A stretch of DNA of 64,000 bases from Ecdyonurus torrentis. Lineage: Eukaryota > Arthropoda > Insecta > Ephemeroptera > Heptageniidae. Below, piece after piece: positions 46,130 through 56,907 of this stretch. The notes under the pieces are model-generated. The model saw only the letters and a program-made list of their open reading frames with translations, was not told where the DNA came from and did not search any database. The stretch is from assembly GCA_949318235.1 (NCBI GenBank), contig OX439127.1, positions 5,026,436 through 5,090,435 of the forward strand, given 5' to 3'. Each line of letters begins with the position of its first letter. The first letter of the stretch is position 1. Made by a program: the position numbers and the translations under genes.

Positions 46130-47610
46130 GAGTTCTGTCAAGTTAGCAGCTTCAGTATCCAGTTCAATGTAATCCTGATGACTATAGCTGATGATTACAT
46201 TGCACTGGCTACTGAAGTTGCTAGCATTAATCAATATTGATTTGTATATAAGTTAGCAGCTTCAGAAGCCAGTTCAATGTAATCCTGGTGATGAGCTGAT
46301 TACATTAAAGCCCTTGTCAACTTACTTTTTTATCATTTAGAATACTATAGCCTGATAATTACCATACCTTAATTATTATCCATGAATTAAACACCAACAC
46401 ATTAATTTTGTATTTATTTTTGTTCATATTTTCCTTTTTGCGGTTATATCACGTATCTGATGTCACAAAATATACCACCTCCAATCACAGTCACCGCTAT
46501 GGTCACGTGATAAATTCAAGCCCCTTCCTCAAGTTCTTTACCCCTATCACCGCCCTATCGGTACATTGTGACATCAGATACGTGATATAACCGCAAAAAG
46601 GCAACTATAAACAAAAATAAATACAAAATCAACGTGTTGGTGTCTAATTCATGGATAATAATTAAGGTATGATCAGTCTATTCTAAATGATAAAAAAGTA
46701 AGTTGACAAGGCTTAAAGGTAATCAGCTCAAACACCAGGATTACATATTGAACTAGCTACTGAAGCTGCTAACTTGTATACAAATTAATATTGCTTGATG
46801 TTAGCAGCTTCAGTAGCCAGTTCAATGTATACTCAGCTCATCACCAGGATTACATTGAACTGGCTACTTAAGCTGCTAACTTGTATACAAATCAATATTG
46901 ATTGATGCTAGCAGCTTCAGTAGCCAGTTCAATGTAATCAGCTCGTCACAGGATTACATTACACTGGCTACTGAAGCTGCTAACTTGTATACAAATCAAT
47001 ATTAATTGATGCTAGCAGCTTCAGTAGCCAGTTCAATGTAATCAGCTCATCACCAGGATTACATTGAACTGACTAGTAAGCTGTTAGTCTTTTATAAACT
47101 GTGGTTAAAAACCTGTAAAGTAGACAACTTTAGGAATTGACGACCTCATGAAATTTTGGTCTACATTAGCAATTGTAGTGTAGAGGTTGCCAAGGTATCA
47201 TTTAAATATTTGTGACCTCACTGTCAGTGCAGTATAGCTTTTATAACTGATTAATAGCCTAACTTAGCGTTCTGATGACATTTAAACAAACAACATTATA
47301 CAGTATCTAATTCACAAATCAATATTGATGACGTGTTGGTAATGGTATGGTGAAGTTTCAGTAGCCAGAGCAAAGTAATCAGCTCGCGTCACCAGGATTA
47401 CATTGAACTGGCTACTGAAGCTGCTAACTTGTATACAAATCAATATTGATTGATGCTAGCAGCTTCAGTAGCGCCAGTTCAATATAATCAGCTTGTCACC
47501 AGGATTACAATGAACTGGCTACTGAAGCTGCTAACTTGTATACAAATCAATATTGATTGATGTTAGCAGCTTCAGTAGCCAGTGCAATGTAATCAGCTTG
47601 TCACCTTGAC
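46130..47610. repeat. Array of palindromic ~107-bp repeat units
   Basis: Units read 'TAGCAGCTTCAGTAGCCAGT', then TCAATGTAATCAGCT, 'CACCAGGATTACATTGAACT', 'GGCTACTGAAGCTGCTAAC', then 'TTGTATACAAATCAATATTG'. Each unit is a hairpin, its second half being the inverse of its first. Roughly eight complete or partial units are recognisable, interrupted by the MITE at 46312-46712 and by unrelated sequence at 47090-47345. A single unit also forms the core of the fold-back at 18186-18722. Confidence 0.9.
46312..46712. mobile_element. ~400-bp long-TIR MITE inside the palindromic array
   Basis: Almost entirely inverted repeat: 'CCCTTGTCAACTTACTTTTT' at the left and its inverse at the right, meeting near 46500 with 'TATATCACGTATCTGATGTC' arms. 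Pieces of it are at 34660-35200, 51465-51530 and 52423-52445. Confidence 0.85.
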
Positions 47611-47624
47611 TGAAACTATATTAA

Positions 47625-48141
47625 ATGAAATATTATTTATTGTATTTCTTTATGTATATATTGTTGTATATAATTTATATTTATATCAAAATAATCTGCA
47701 ACTGACTGAATGTACCATGTTCATTTAATAAAATAAAACTTACTGCACACATATGACTTGTCATTGATTATTTTTGCCTGTAGATCCCTGCTTGACCCAC
47801 TCTAGCTGTACGTGCGGGGTCAAAACTAAATTTTTGTTACCATTGTTTGGAGGCTAATACCAAAAAAAAAACAAAAAACAAAAAACATTTTCTCTCCTTT
47901 ATTGTCTTCTAAAAAGCCTAATTAGCATGTTTAATTAATTAATATGACAATAACAAAGTTTCTAATTGTTAACACATTTTCATAGGCAATTGCGAACCAA
48001 AAATATGCAAAATTTGACAATTAAAGTTATAATAAGTTGCCATTTTGAATATTAATTAACTATAGAGCAATGCAAATTTTGTCATGTGTTGCATTACCTT
48101 TTATTTATGTCATTACAATTTTTTGGTGAACATGACCGTTT

Positions 48142-48178
<37 letters not shown>

Positions 48179-50150
48179 CTCCAGGTCAAAGGTCACTTAG
48201 GGTCGACCTATGGTGTCAAATCTTATTTGGCTTCTACTTAAATTTATGATAAGGATCATGTAGTTTACCAACCCTGAAAGTTTGTTTGGTGCTTTCTTTC
48301 TTAACGAAAAGCCAATAATTTGGTTTATCTGAGCATGCATACTACTATGTGAACAGAAAGTTGTAGGAGGTATAGCTGATTTAGCCCCTTGAAGTTATGC
48401 AACTTTTCTAACATAAATGTAACATAAGTTGCCTAGATCTGAGGCTGATAGTGAAATCTAGCCATTTACCTCCTGCACTAGTCTGTGATCCCAATAACAT
48501 TTTGAAAACAAATATATATATATGCAACTATGTATGTTATGTATGCAAGCTAAAATGTAAAATTTTGTAATTGGAGGACATAACTTAGGCGGGATTTGAT
48601 TAAAAAATTGTAAAGAAAGAAAAATCTGAAATTTTGCACAGATACATTAGGTTATGGTATCTTCAAAAATGTAATAAAACATTGGAAGGTCACCATGCTA
48701 GTTTTTAAATTATAATTTTTTTTAAAGTGTTAGTCCCATAAGAACCCATGTTAATGTCAATAATTAATTATTTTTTCTCTATCTGATGGTTATACGGGTT
48801 CTGAAAAATGTATTATATAGCTTTTACAATAACTTTCAAATGTCTTCATAAAGTTTCAAAGTTTTCTTTTTAAATGTTGAGTTGAGATACAACGGATACA
48901 AGCCATCTGAATACAACCCTTAAAAGAAGGTGGTATACCTTTACCATTTTACCTGAGGCTACGCGCAAGTGGGCGGAGTCTAGAAAATTATTACCGGAAG
49001 CACATTAAGGGGGTGTAGTTTATTTTTATAACTTTCATTAGCGACTTGAAGTTCTGCAACTTCTTAAGCATTAATTTAATACAGCTTGCCTATAGAGGTG
49101 GTTTGAATAAAAAGAGGCATAGAAATCTAGCCAAACAATTGTATTTTATTTGGTTTTTTAAATTGATTGTTTTTTCCAACTGAAATATTTTCTTCAGTGT
49201 CATGTAAAAAAGAATAAGGCAAAATCATAAACAGCAAAAGTAAATTTAATGTGATTTTTTTTTTTTTTTTTTTTTTTTTTACAATGTTAAATACAATTTT
49301 TAATAATGTTTCAATAATATTTATTAATTAATGAATGTTTGCTTACACTTTATAATAGCTGTATCAATTGGGAATTGATAAAAAAAATCAAAGCTTTAGC
49401 ATATTTTATTCATAAATATAATATTTTTATACAGTTACCTTTCAAGTTTGTTAAGCGCTAGCTGACTCAAGAAATTGACATTTTACACAGTTGAATGATT
49501 TCACAAACTGGAGAGCTTTAACATTGGCAAGCTTACGTTGAAGTCTGCTATGGACCTAACTGAGCATTTCACACAATAGATTCGATAAACTCACACAATT
49601 AAACTTTACAAAATTTAGTTTGTAAATAAATGTATAGTGTAGCCACAAATTAATAGGAAATCCAGATATCAAACTTTTTATTTTACCCATCTTCTATTGC
49701 ATACATAAAATATTATTACCATCTAATTATTTAAAGAAAATTATTATTCAGAAATTATTAATTAATTAAAATGTAGTGATATTATGCTATTATTGAACTA
49801 CATGCAACTGCAATAAATTATTATAATTCACATTTTTTTTAAATATAAATATCAAAATCAATTTCCTTTAAATTTTAATTAAATATAATCAAAATACTTT
49901 AACTTACTTTTTTTTTTTTTAATTTAAATTAAAGTCAATAAAAAATGCTTTAGTTATGTTAGCTTACTTTATTACATCAGTAAGCCAGAAATTTTAGTTA
50001 TGATTTAACTTATACAAAATAGCATGCGGTTAATATAAGACAGAACACTATGAATTTAATATAAGTAATGAATTGTACCTATATATTATTATTTTATGTA
50101 GATTGTACAAAGACTGACAAATTAACAAAAACATCATTTGTGTCAAAATA
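47625..50150. other. Long noncoding stretch
   Basis: AT-rich. Contains A-runs (48145-48175), T-runs (49256-49280), the dispersed repeat at 48640-48930, and a segment (47780-48480) related to 59640-59830 ('AGATCCCTGCTTG' and 'GTTACCATGTGAACAGAAAG'-type blocks). No gene recognised. Confidence 0.55.
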
Positions 50151-50157
50151 ACTTGTA

Positions 50158-50301
50158 CAGTCATTCCAATAAAAAATGAAATTCTATTGGCATATGGGAA
50201 TAACATGTATTTAGATAGAGTTTTGAGTCAAATGAAATCTCCATCTTATTGCATTGAATGGCCATAAGCCAATACAATTTCATTTTTTATTGGAATGATT
50301 G
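50158..50301. mobile_element. 144-bp TA-flanked MITE
   Basis: TIRs CAGTCATTCCAATAAAAAAT and the inverse, with TA on both sides. Confidence 0.85.
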
Positions 50302-50363
50302 TACATCAAGTTTTTACAAGCTGTTCTTAAAAATTTGCAATTTCATTTAAAAAGCATATTAGA

Positions 50364-51118
50364 CCCTGGCAAAAGTTATCCACGGATATTCAATGATTCC
50401 CATAATGTCTGGTTTCCAATGGATATTTATACATATTTCCCATGGATATTGTATTTCCCACGTGGACTTTATTTCTATCCATGGGAAATTGAATATCCAT
50501 GGACATATTTTAATATTTCCCACATATAGTTTTTAATTCCCATGGATAGTTTAAGTATTTCCCATGGACAGTTTTGTGTGTCCATGGGAATTATTTAAGC
50601 GTGGCAGCATGACGGATATGACGATCCAAGCTCATTTACACAGTCCGAGTGCAAAAAATTAAAAAATGCATAAGAATAAAAAGTGTTTATTTTTTAATCT
50701 TTAACTAGAATCAATGAAAAAAAATTTTCTTTTTTTTTTATTTTCCTCCCAAAAAGTGGGTTTATCTCGAAAAATTACCAACCCGTAAAAAATTTTATCG
50801 CGTTTTTCGATGTAACTCGATTTTTAATACCCAAAAAAGTTATTCTAAATTGTTGATTAAGAGCATACATTAACAAATAACCACTATAGGTTGATAGTTT
50901 TAAAAAAAATGCATGATAAAGTGAATATCCACTGACAGAAAAATTATCCATGGGGATTTCAACATTTTCCCCATGGATAGTTTCTATCCATGGGAAAAAA
51001 ACTATCCATGGGCAATTTGTCCATGGACAATAATTTCCCATGGATAGAAACTATCCATGGGGAAAATGTTGAAATCCCCATGGATAATTTATTATCCATG
51101 GATACACTTTCGCCAGGG
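50364..51118. mobile_element. TIR element built from 'TATCCATGG' motifs
   Basis: Ends CCCTGGCAAAAGT and its inverse (ACTTTCGCCAGGG). Clusters of palindromic TATCCATGGATA- and TTCCCATGGA-type motifs fill 50380-50600 and 50930-51110 on both strands; the motif occurs about twenty times. The middle (50600-50930) is unrelated AT-rich sequence. Frames over the motif clusters are artefacts. Confidence 0.8.
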
Positions 51119-51299
51119 GATGATCGTCATTTTTATTGGGGGTTAACCCTTCCAATTGGAAGGGAAAAAAAGTTTATTATAAAAGACATGCATACATTAG
51201 GAATGAATTTTTCCCCCACAATTATTTAAGGTTTCCTGTGGGATCTTAATTTTTTTGAAGTACAGAGTATTCTAATTATTAGCCTATTATTATTTTTAA

Positions 51300-51304
51300 T
51301 TTGG

Positions 51305-51335
<31 letters not shown>
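51300..51335. repeat. Poly(A) run
   Basis: About 27 A between AT-rich sequences. Confidence 0.85.
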
Positions 51336-51532
51336 GCCAAGAATATCATAATACATAAAACAAAAGAAACATTTTTTTTAGCATTTGCGATGGTAATTGA
51401 TTTAAAAAAATAATATAACTATTCATAAAATAATTGGACTTATAATTGGATTTATTTATTTATTTCACGGTTATATCACGTATTTTCACGTTATTTCTAA
51501 ATGATAAAAAAGTAAGTTGACAAGGGCTTTAA

Positions 51533-52193
51533 GGTACTACTTTAGGGTAGGAGTGAAAATTTGTTATTATGACTTTGAATTAAGTTAAGGCTGGTGTACC
51601 CAAAAATGAAATCAAAAAAATTATATCTTAAAAACTCTCGTCGCAACAGAGCGTCAAAGTATCGCAAATGCCCCGCCCCCTAATGCTAATGAATCTATAT
51701 TTGGACCCTAATTTTGAACAACTTCAAAAAATTTTCAGCTGTTAAAAAAAATACTATAGCGTGTTCTTCGTGTTGATTTTTAATGAAAAATGATTTTTCA
51801 GATTTTTCTAGAACGAATCTGCCGAGAAAAAAATTATCTCAAATTGACCCATGTTAATGTGAATATGCAATCTTCATTAATTTTTTTCTCTATAAATGTC
51901 TCGTAAAAATCGTTTAAAAAGTCAAATTCATTAAAACTTGATCTATAGAACACACTAGTATTTTTTGTTTAGAAGTTGGCCAAGAAAAATTTTGCACACG
52001 GGGAGCTTGAAGTTTTGTATGTTTTGCGTGTTAAAGGCAGCGTATCCCAACGACTTTTAATGCTAATTTGCGGAAGATTTGATTTGAGCCGAAACTTTTT
52101 GGAGTATAGAGAATTGTTCCTTGGTTCATTATGAACCTAAAAAGTGATATTAAGTTAAATTTTACGACAACATTGCTACCCTAAAGTAGTACC
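51533..52193. mobile_element. 661-bp TTAA-flanked (piggyBac-like) MITE
   Basis: TIRs GGTACTACTTTAGGGTAG and its inverse, flanked by TTAA at 51529-51532 and 52194-52197. It is inserted in a fragment of the MITE seen whole at 46312. Confidence 0.85.
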
Positions 52194-52197
52194 TTAA

Positions 52198-52423
52198 GTA
52201 ATACAAATTTCCCATGTTTTAAAACATTTATCATTTACATCGATCTTCACTTCTCTATCAAAAGATATACAATTATTTTCTTCAGAACATTCTGATCTCT
52301 ATCAAAAAGTATAAGATTATTTTCATCAGAATGTTCTGATGAAAATAATCGTATACTTTTTGATAGAGAAGTGAAGATGGAAATGATAAATGTTTAAAAA
52401 CATGGGAAATTTGTGTTACTTAA
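52198..52423. mobile_element. 226-bp fold-back
   Basis: Near-perfect inverted repeat: 'AATTTCCCATGTTTTAAAAC' with 'CACTTCTCTATCAAAAG' in the left arm and inverses at the right, meeting near 52325 at 'CAGAATGTTCTG'. Confidence 0.9.
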
Positions 52424-52569
52424 AGCCCTTGTCAAAACTTACTCCAGTACGTTACCTCTACAGGTTGACTAACTACTAACTAAGACAATGGGTACCTCCC
52501 ACTTGTATGAAACACTACACGGAGGTTCCAATTGAACATAAAACCTGATGTTTGGAAGAACTGGTGCCA

Positions 52570-52740
52570 AGATATCTCTCTAGGTCAAGGGGTCAGCTGC
52601 ACGACCTTGTCTCCCAGCCTCACTGCCTGACTAATGACGAACAATGTTGAATTTACTTCCGTGCAAGTCAAGCTGTCCTTGGCAGCCAATTGTTGAAGCC
52701 AGGTCATCTTTGCAGCTCGGAAGTTTTTAGGTACGAGGCA
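52570..52740 (-). repeat. Dispersed repeat matching 14760-14895
   Basis: Minus strand carries the 'CTGGCTTCAACAATTGGCTG' segment; see 14760. The peptide 'KMTWLQQLAAKDSLTC' is not one I recognise. Confidence 0.5.
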
Positions 52741-52779
52741 TTCTGAGGTTCTAAGTTCATGACCTGAAATATTTCATGA

Positions 52780-53722
52780 AAATAATTACATTTTATACAA
52801 ATTAAGGAGAAAAATACATTGCAATTGATAAACAATAAATGAAGAAACATTAAGTTAATTTTATAAAATAGTAAGAGATATTATAGTGCATGTTTAATTA
52901 AAAATGTATAAAACACATTAAGATTCTGTATTTTATATGTATATAGGAGCTATACCAACCTATCAGAGAGGTTCTGAAACATTATCCAGCACTTGCTTAT
53001 CACTGATCATTGTGATAACACAATCAATTTTCTATTTATAATAATATATATTAAAATATTGCAAAGTTTAAAATAATATAGTAGTATTCAATAATAACAT
53101 TTACTTGCTGTGGTAATATTTCATAAAAATTATAATATAAACTTCCAATATATTTTTTGATTTTAGTTAAAGGGCCACACACTAATTTTTTTTTTTTTTT
53201 TTTTTAAGTTGTGCTTGAAGTTGTGCTAAATCTACTATTTAGTACTATACTATATGAAAATAATTGTGAATGTCGTATGGAGTCGTAAGATCATTGTGAT
53301 AACACAAACATTCTCTATTTAATGATACAGTATTATAATATTGCAACTTTAAAATAATAGAGTATATAGTTACTTCAATAATTTTGCTGTTCATAAAATA
53401 AAATAGTAATAATAAAAAATAAGCCCAAAATTTATTGTTTTTTTTTTAAAAGAAAAATAGAAATGGAAATTAATTTTAAAAAAAGTCTAAATTTCCTAAC
53501 CCCTCTTCCGTTTGCTCCAAAACAGTGTATGGTTGTATTATTTAGATGGCATCTCAAAATTTAAAATGTAAACTTGCAAACTTTATGATGACATATATTT
53601 GAAAGTTAACATTTTCAATGATTCAATAATTGAATTTTCATGATTCAGAAATCAACATGATTTTCATCAGCTATAAATAAGTAGCTGCTGAAAAGCAGAT
53701 ACAGAAAGTAGGAAATTCTCAC
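52780..53722. other. Noncoding stretch
   Basis: AT-rich, with a partial copy of the dispersed repeat at 53169-53285. No gene. Confidence 0.55.
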
Positions 53723-54338
53723 TTGGCCTGCAAACATGTAGTCGTCACATACGTCAGGACTCTTGCTGGACTTGAAGAGAGCACCATGTTGATGAAGGTG
53801 ATGAGGATGGAGGGAGCGCAGTACGGCCCTCGTTGGTGGGACCATAGTTGACCCACTTGATGGACATGAGCAGCACCATGTTGATGAAGGTGATGAGGAT
53901 GGAGGTGGCGGAGCGCAGTACGGCCCTCGTTGGTGGGCCCATAGTTGACCCAATTGATGGACATGAGCAGCACCATGTTGATGAAGGTCATGAGGATGGA
54001 GGGAGCGCAGTACGGCCCTCGTTGGTGGGCCCATAGTTGACCCAATTGATGGACATGAGCAGCACCATGTTGATGAAGGTGATGAGGATGGAGGGAGCGG
54101 AGCGCAGTATGGCCCTCGTTGGTGGGCCCATAGTTGACCCAATTGATGGACATGAGCAGCACCATGTTGATGAAGGTCATGAGGATGGAGGGAGCGCAGT
54201 ACGGCCCTCGTTGGTGGGACCATAGATGACTTGAACCACTTGATGGACATGAGCAGCACCAGGAACACCAACAAGAAGCACATGAAGATGATCTGAGGAA
54301 TGAACTCCGTCAGAAAACTCAGGCGGTTGCGGAAATAT
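53723..54338 (-). pseudogene. ATP6V0A: V-ATPase V0 subunit a exon expanded by a coding tandem repeat
   Basis: Subunit a (Vha100) is the large membrane subunit of the proton pump V0 sector. From the acceptor TATTTTGCAG the minus strand reads 'YFRNRLSFLTEFIPQIIFMC' and 'FLLVFLVLLMSIKWF', the family's 'FIPE/QxIFM...KW' membrane segment, and it ends 'SPDVCDDYMFAGQ' at the donor GTGAGAATT. Between these, where the family has one 'CAPSxLIxFINM' segment, there are five copies encoding 'APSILMTFINMVLLMSI'. The 92- and 97-bp units alternate, so frame is only restored every two units. A 237-residue frame stays open but most of it is out of the native frame. Upstream exons for about 250 residues are missing. 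The duplication makes a working pump subunit unlikely. Confidence 0.85.
53784..54180. repeat. Coding minisatellite, alternating 92/97-bp units
   Basis: The motif CCATGTTGATGAAGGT starts at 53784, 53876, 53973, 54065 and 54162, i.e. spacings 92, 97, 92, 97. The five-base difference is an extra GCGGA-like insertion in every second unit, so the true period is a 189-bp dimer, a multiple of three. Units are nearly identical. Confidence 0.92.
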
Positions 54339-54451
54339 CTGCAAAATACAGTTAGCATTAGAGCTGGCCCTGACTATACCTTTATATAGCTACAGAATTT
54401 TAACAGCAAAGTGACATCCCAATGTATTGGGCAGATACACAAAACTATGTA

Positions 54452-54616
54452 CATCACTTTATTTCAAGGCACCAGTGGCAGGCGAGAACAGGTAATTCTG
54501 AGGCACCAATCAGAGAATGCGTACACACACTTTGTGCACCTTGGTTTTGTCACACACTCTGGTGCCTCAGGATGGTCTGTTTTGAGCTGCTATTGCTGCC
54601 TTGAAATAAAGTGATG
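54452..54616. mobile_element. 165-bp TA-flanked MITE
   Basis: TIRs CATCACTTTATTTCAAGGCA and the inverse, TA on both sides; inside the V-ATPase intron. Confidence 0.88.
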
Positions 54617-54619
54617 TAG

Positions 54620-55256
54620 CCGGCTTACTGTTACGTACACAGGTCTGCCTAAAACATGCAGGGATTTCAATTCTCTGTTACTGGCCCTGCATGTATTGAG
54701 TACTCCAACACTTTATGAACATGACTTTATGAACAATGAACAATGACTTTATGAACATGACTTTATGACTTTTACCCTGTAAGGTTTCATTCATATGTTA
54801 AAGTCTACACCATAAGTGAGCGCTAAATAGCATGGGCCAGTATAGGAAAATTACTCATTTTGTCGGTTTAAAAATACTTAGCAATATTTTTGAGAGCATG
54901 GATGCTGTTAACAGATTGAATTAGTATCTCAAGCTGTATGTAAAAAAACAAAAACAATAATAACAAAAAAATAGCTTTTTTTTTATTCAAGTAAAAAGCC
55001 TTAAAACTGTGCTGAGCACTGTTATTCATTGCTCAAGAAGAGCATCAAAAAGCATTCAGAATGACATGTTATGCGCACAGATCACATACGATATTGGACA
55101 GATGTTGGTAGATTATACACAAGCCAAAACTCCTTTCATAAAAACTTCTCATTTAAAATAGGCGTCACTGTCTGTAAAACACCAAGTATAAGAACCACTA
55201 GCAGTGACAAAATCAGAGGACCACTGTGTTTTTTTTGGCCTTTGTACCTTTTTTGT

Positions 55257-55294
<38 letters not shown>

Positions 55295-55340
55295 GTAATT
55301 GAGCATTACTGACACAGCCTGCATTGTGTCTGTTTGTTGT
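54620..55340. other. V-ATPase intron with microsatellite
   Basis: No exon recognised although about 250 residues of subunit a should lie here. (TC)n at 55259-55293. Confidence 0.6.
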
Positions 55341-55346
55341 GCATAC

Positions 55347-55790
55347 CTTGATGAATCAGTTGGTGATGTTCTTGGCTGCTGCCACCAGCACACGATGACG
55401 ATGGTCCTGGGTCTGTCCCAGCACGGTGTTCAGATATTCAATCCTGGTCATCACGCTCATCAGGCTCGGACTGGCCATAAGAGCAAGTCCGCAATTGCGG
55501 ACGTGGCCCCCCCTGTTTGGAGGCCCCTAAGGCCCAAAAAAGGGGCGTAACTAGGGTGTTACGCCCCCTTTGTGGCCCCTAAAGAGGGTGTTACACCCCT
55601 TTTGCGGACGAGGCCCCTTGATTGCCAGTCTGACCCTGACGCTCATGGTCATCTCTTGTCTGTCTGGGGAGCCTCGGGACACGGGTACAACGTAGCATGG
55701 AAACCTGCAGAGATCTTCTTCAGTCTGGTCTTGAGCTGGTCACCTTGGAAGAAGATGCATGATGAACACTCTCTTGAACACCTGGTCACT
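55347..55790 (-). pseudogene. ATP6V0A: V-ATPase V0 subunit a exon, broken by a hAT MITE, shifts and a stop
   Basis: From the acceptor GTTGTTGCAG the minus strand reads 'SDQVFKRVFIM', then, one base shifted, 'IFFQGDQLKTRLKKISAGFH' and 'ATLYPCPEAPQTDKR'. A 178-bp MITE (55461-55638) follows within the exon. After it, in another frame, come 'VMTRIEYLNTVLGQTQDHRH' and 'RVLVAAAKNITN', then a TGA where the family has Trp, then 'FIK' and the donor GTATGC. All of this is the cytosolic N-terminal half of subunit a, in order. Two shifts, one stop and an insertion make this copy non-functional. Confidence 0.9.
55461..55638. mobile_element. 178-bp hAT MITE inside the V-ATPase exon
   Basis: Ends CAGGCTCGGACTGGCC and (inverse) CAGGGTCAGACTGGCA, flanked by the perfect 8-bp duplication ACGCTCAT (55453-55460, 55639-55646). 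Inner GC-rich palindromes (GCAATTGCGGACG, 'GGGTGTTACGCCCC'). The same CAGGGTCGGACTGG end occurs alone at 61476. Confidence 0.95.
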
Positions 55791-56017
55791 CTGCAACAAC
55801 ACATAACATAACTTAACACTACAGGTAAGTATCATGACACCATAATACCTTGCGGTGAAGGCCAGGATTAAACCTGTCCTGCAGTATGGGCTTTAATGTA
55901 TGATCTGAGGCTTACCAGACCTCAGGCTCCACCTGTTATCACACTCTTCTGGGCTTGACTACCAGATCTGTGCAACATGGACCACTGACTCTTGGAAAAC
56001 CAAGAGTTAACAGCACT

Positions 56018-56233
56018 CGAGTTAGCAAGCAAGCAGTGGTCAAACTGACAGCACAGACATGCATGCCACCAGTACATCCAAGTACTGACCACGCTTAACG
56101 TTGCTTAACTTTACGTTAGCAAGCAGTGGTCAAACTGCCAGCACAAACATGTATGCCGCCAGTCTTTGTACTATTGTACCCATCCAAGTTCTGACCTTGC
56201 TCAACATTGCTTAACTTTGGTGATCCAACGGGA
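56018..56233 (-). repeat. Two tandem 5S rRNA-derived fragments
   Basis: Minus strand: 'CCGTTGGATCACCAAAGTTA' and 'GGTCAGAACTTGGATGGG', a linker ending 'GCAGTTTGACCACTGCTTGC', then a second 'AAAGTTAAGCAACGTTAAG', 'TGGTCAGTACTTGGATG' and the same linker. The 5S-like part plus a shared non-5S tail, also at 46005-46135, indicates a 5S-derived SINE family, here partly duplicated. Confidence 0.75.
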
Positions 56234-56323
56234 AGTGGTTTAGACAATGTGATATGGCTGTATTATGTATAACATTACATACACGTATTAGGAAAAAACC
56301 ATCGCGGTTAGTATTAATAAGTT

Positions 56324-56438
<115 letters not shown>

Positions 56439-56738
56439 AAAAGTTGGTAGAGATTAGAGCACGTTGAATTGAAAATTAATAAAACGCGAAAATTCTCTAA
56501 TTTAAATAGTAAATTGGGACTAGGGATCAAATATTCTAGCTTGAGCTAGTTAAAAAGTAGACGTTAAAGGGATGGAGGTATAGTGTCAAAATAAAATACG
56601 ATGTGCCTAGCATCTCACGTTCTCACACTACGTCAAAGACACAACATTATAAAACAGCATCAGACTTATACTGATTTTATTACAGTGTGAGGATGAGAGG
56701 TTTTAAACAGCAAGCCGAGTTTGCGCGCGCGATTTTAA

Positions 56739-56778
56739 CCAATCAGCGCGTGCAGCTGCGGGGGCATCGGGTATAAAA
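56739..56778 (+). promoter_or_regulatory. CCAAT and TATA boxes of the retroelement
   Basis: CCAAT at 56739-56743 and TATAAAA at 56772-56778, followed about 30 bp later by CTCAGTCAGTT and 90 bp later by the ribozyme. The TATA context differs slightly from the other copies (TATATAAA), yet a TATA is kept. Confidence 0.5.
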
Positions 56779-56862
56779 ACGCGACTGCCACTTGCTTCCT
56801 CAGCTCAGTCAGTTAGCAGATGTGGTGTGAGCCATCTCTAGCTGTACAGAGCTCTCTGCCGA

Positions 56863-56907
56863 GCCTTACTGATGAGTCCTAGGTAAAGGACGAAACCGGT
56901 CTAAGGC
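56863..56907 (+). ncRNA. Hammerhead ribozyme 3
   Basis: Same 45-nt motif as at 23035 and 23925: GCCUUA, CUGAUGA, GUCC-UAGGUAAA-GGAC, GAAA, CCGG, then U and C, and UAAGGC. Predicted cleavage is after C56901. The outer stem I pair (CUCU with AGAG) is kept even though the neighbouring internal loop differs (CCGA instead of CCAA). Confidence 0.93.

Noticed and set aside
50299..51229. Frames reading repeated 'IHGENVEIPMDN'-like peptides
   Set aside because: Created by the TATCCATGG motif clusters on both strands.
53719..54225. Alternative frames across the V-ATPase tandem repeat (both strands)
   Set aside because: Shadows of the minisatellite; only the minus-strand frame that contains 'APSILMTFINM' corresponds to the family.
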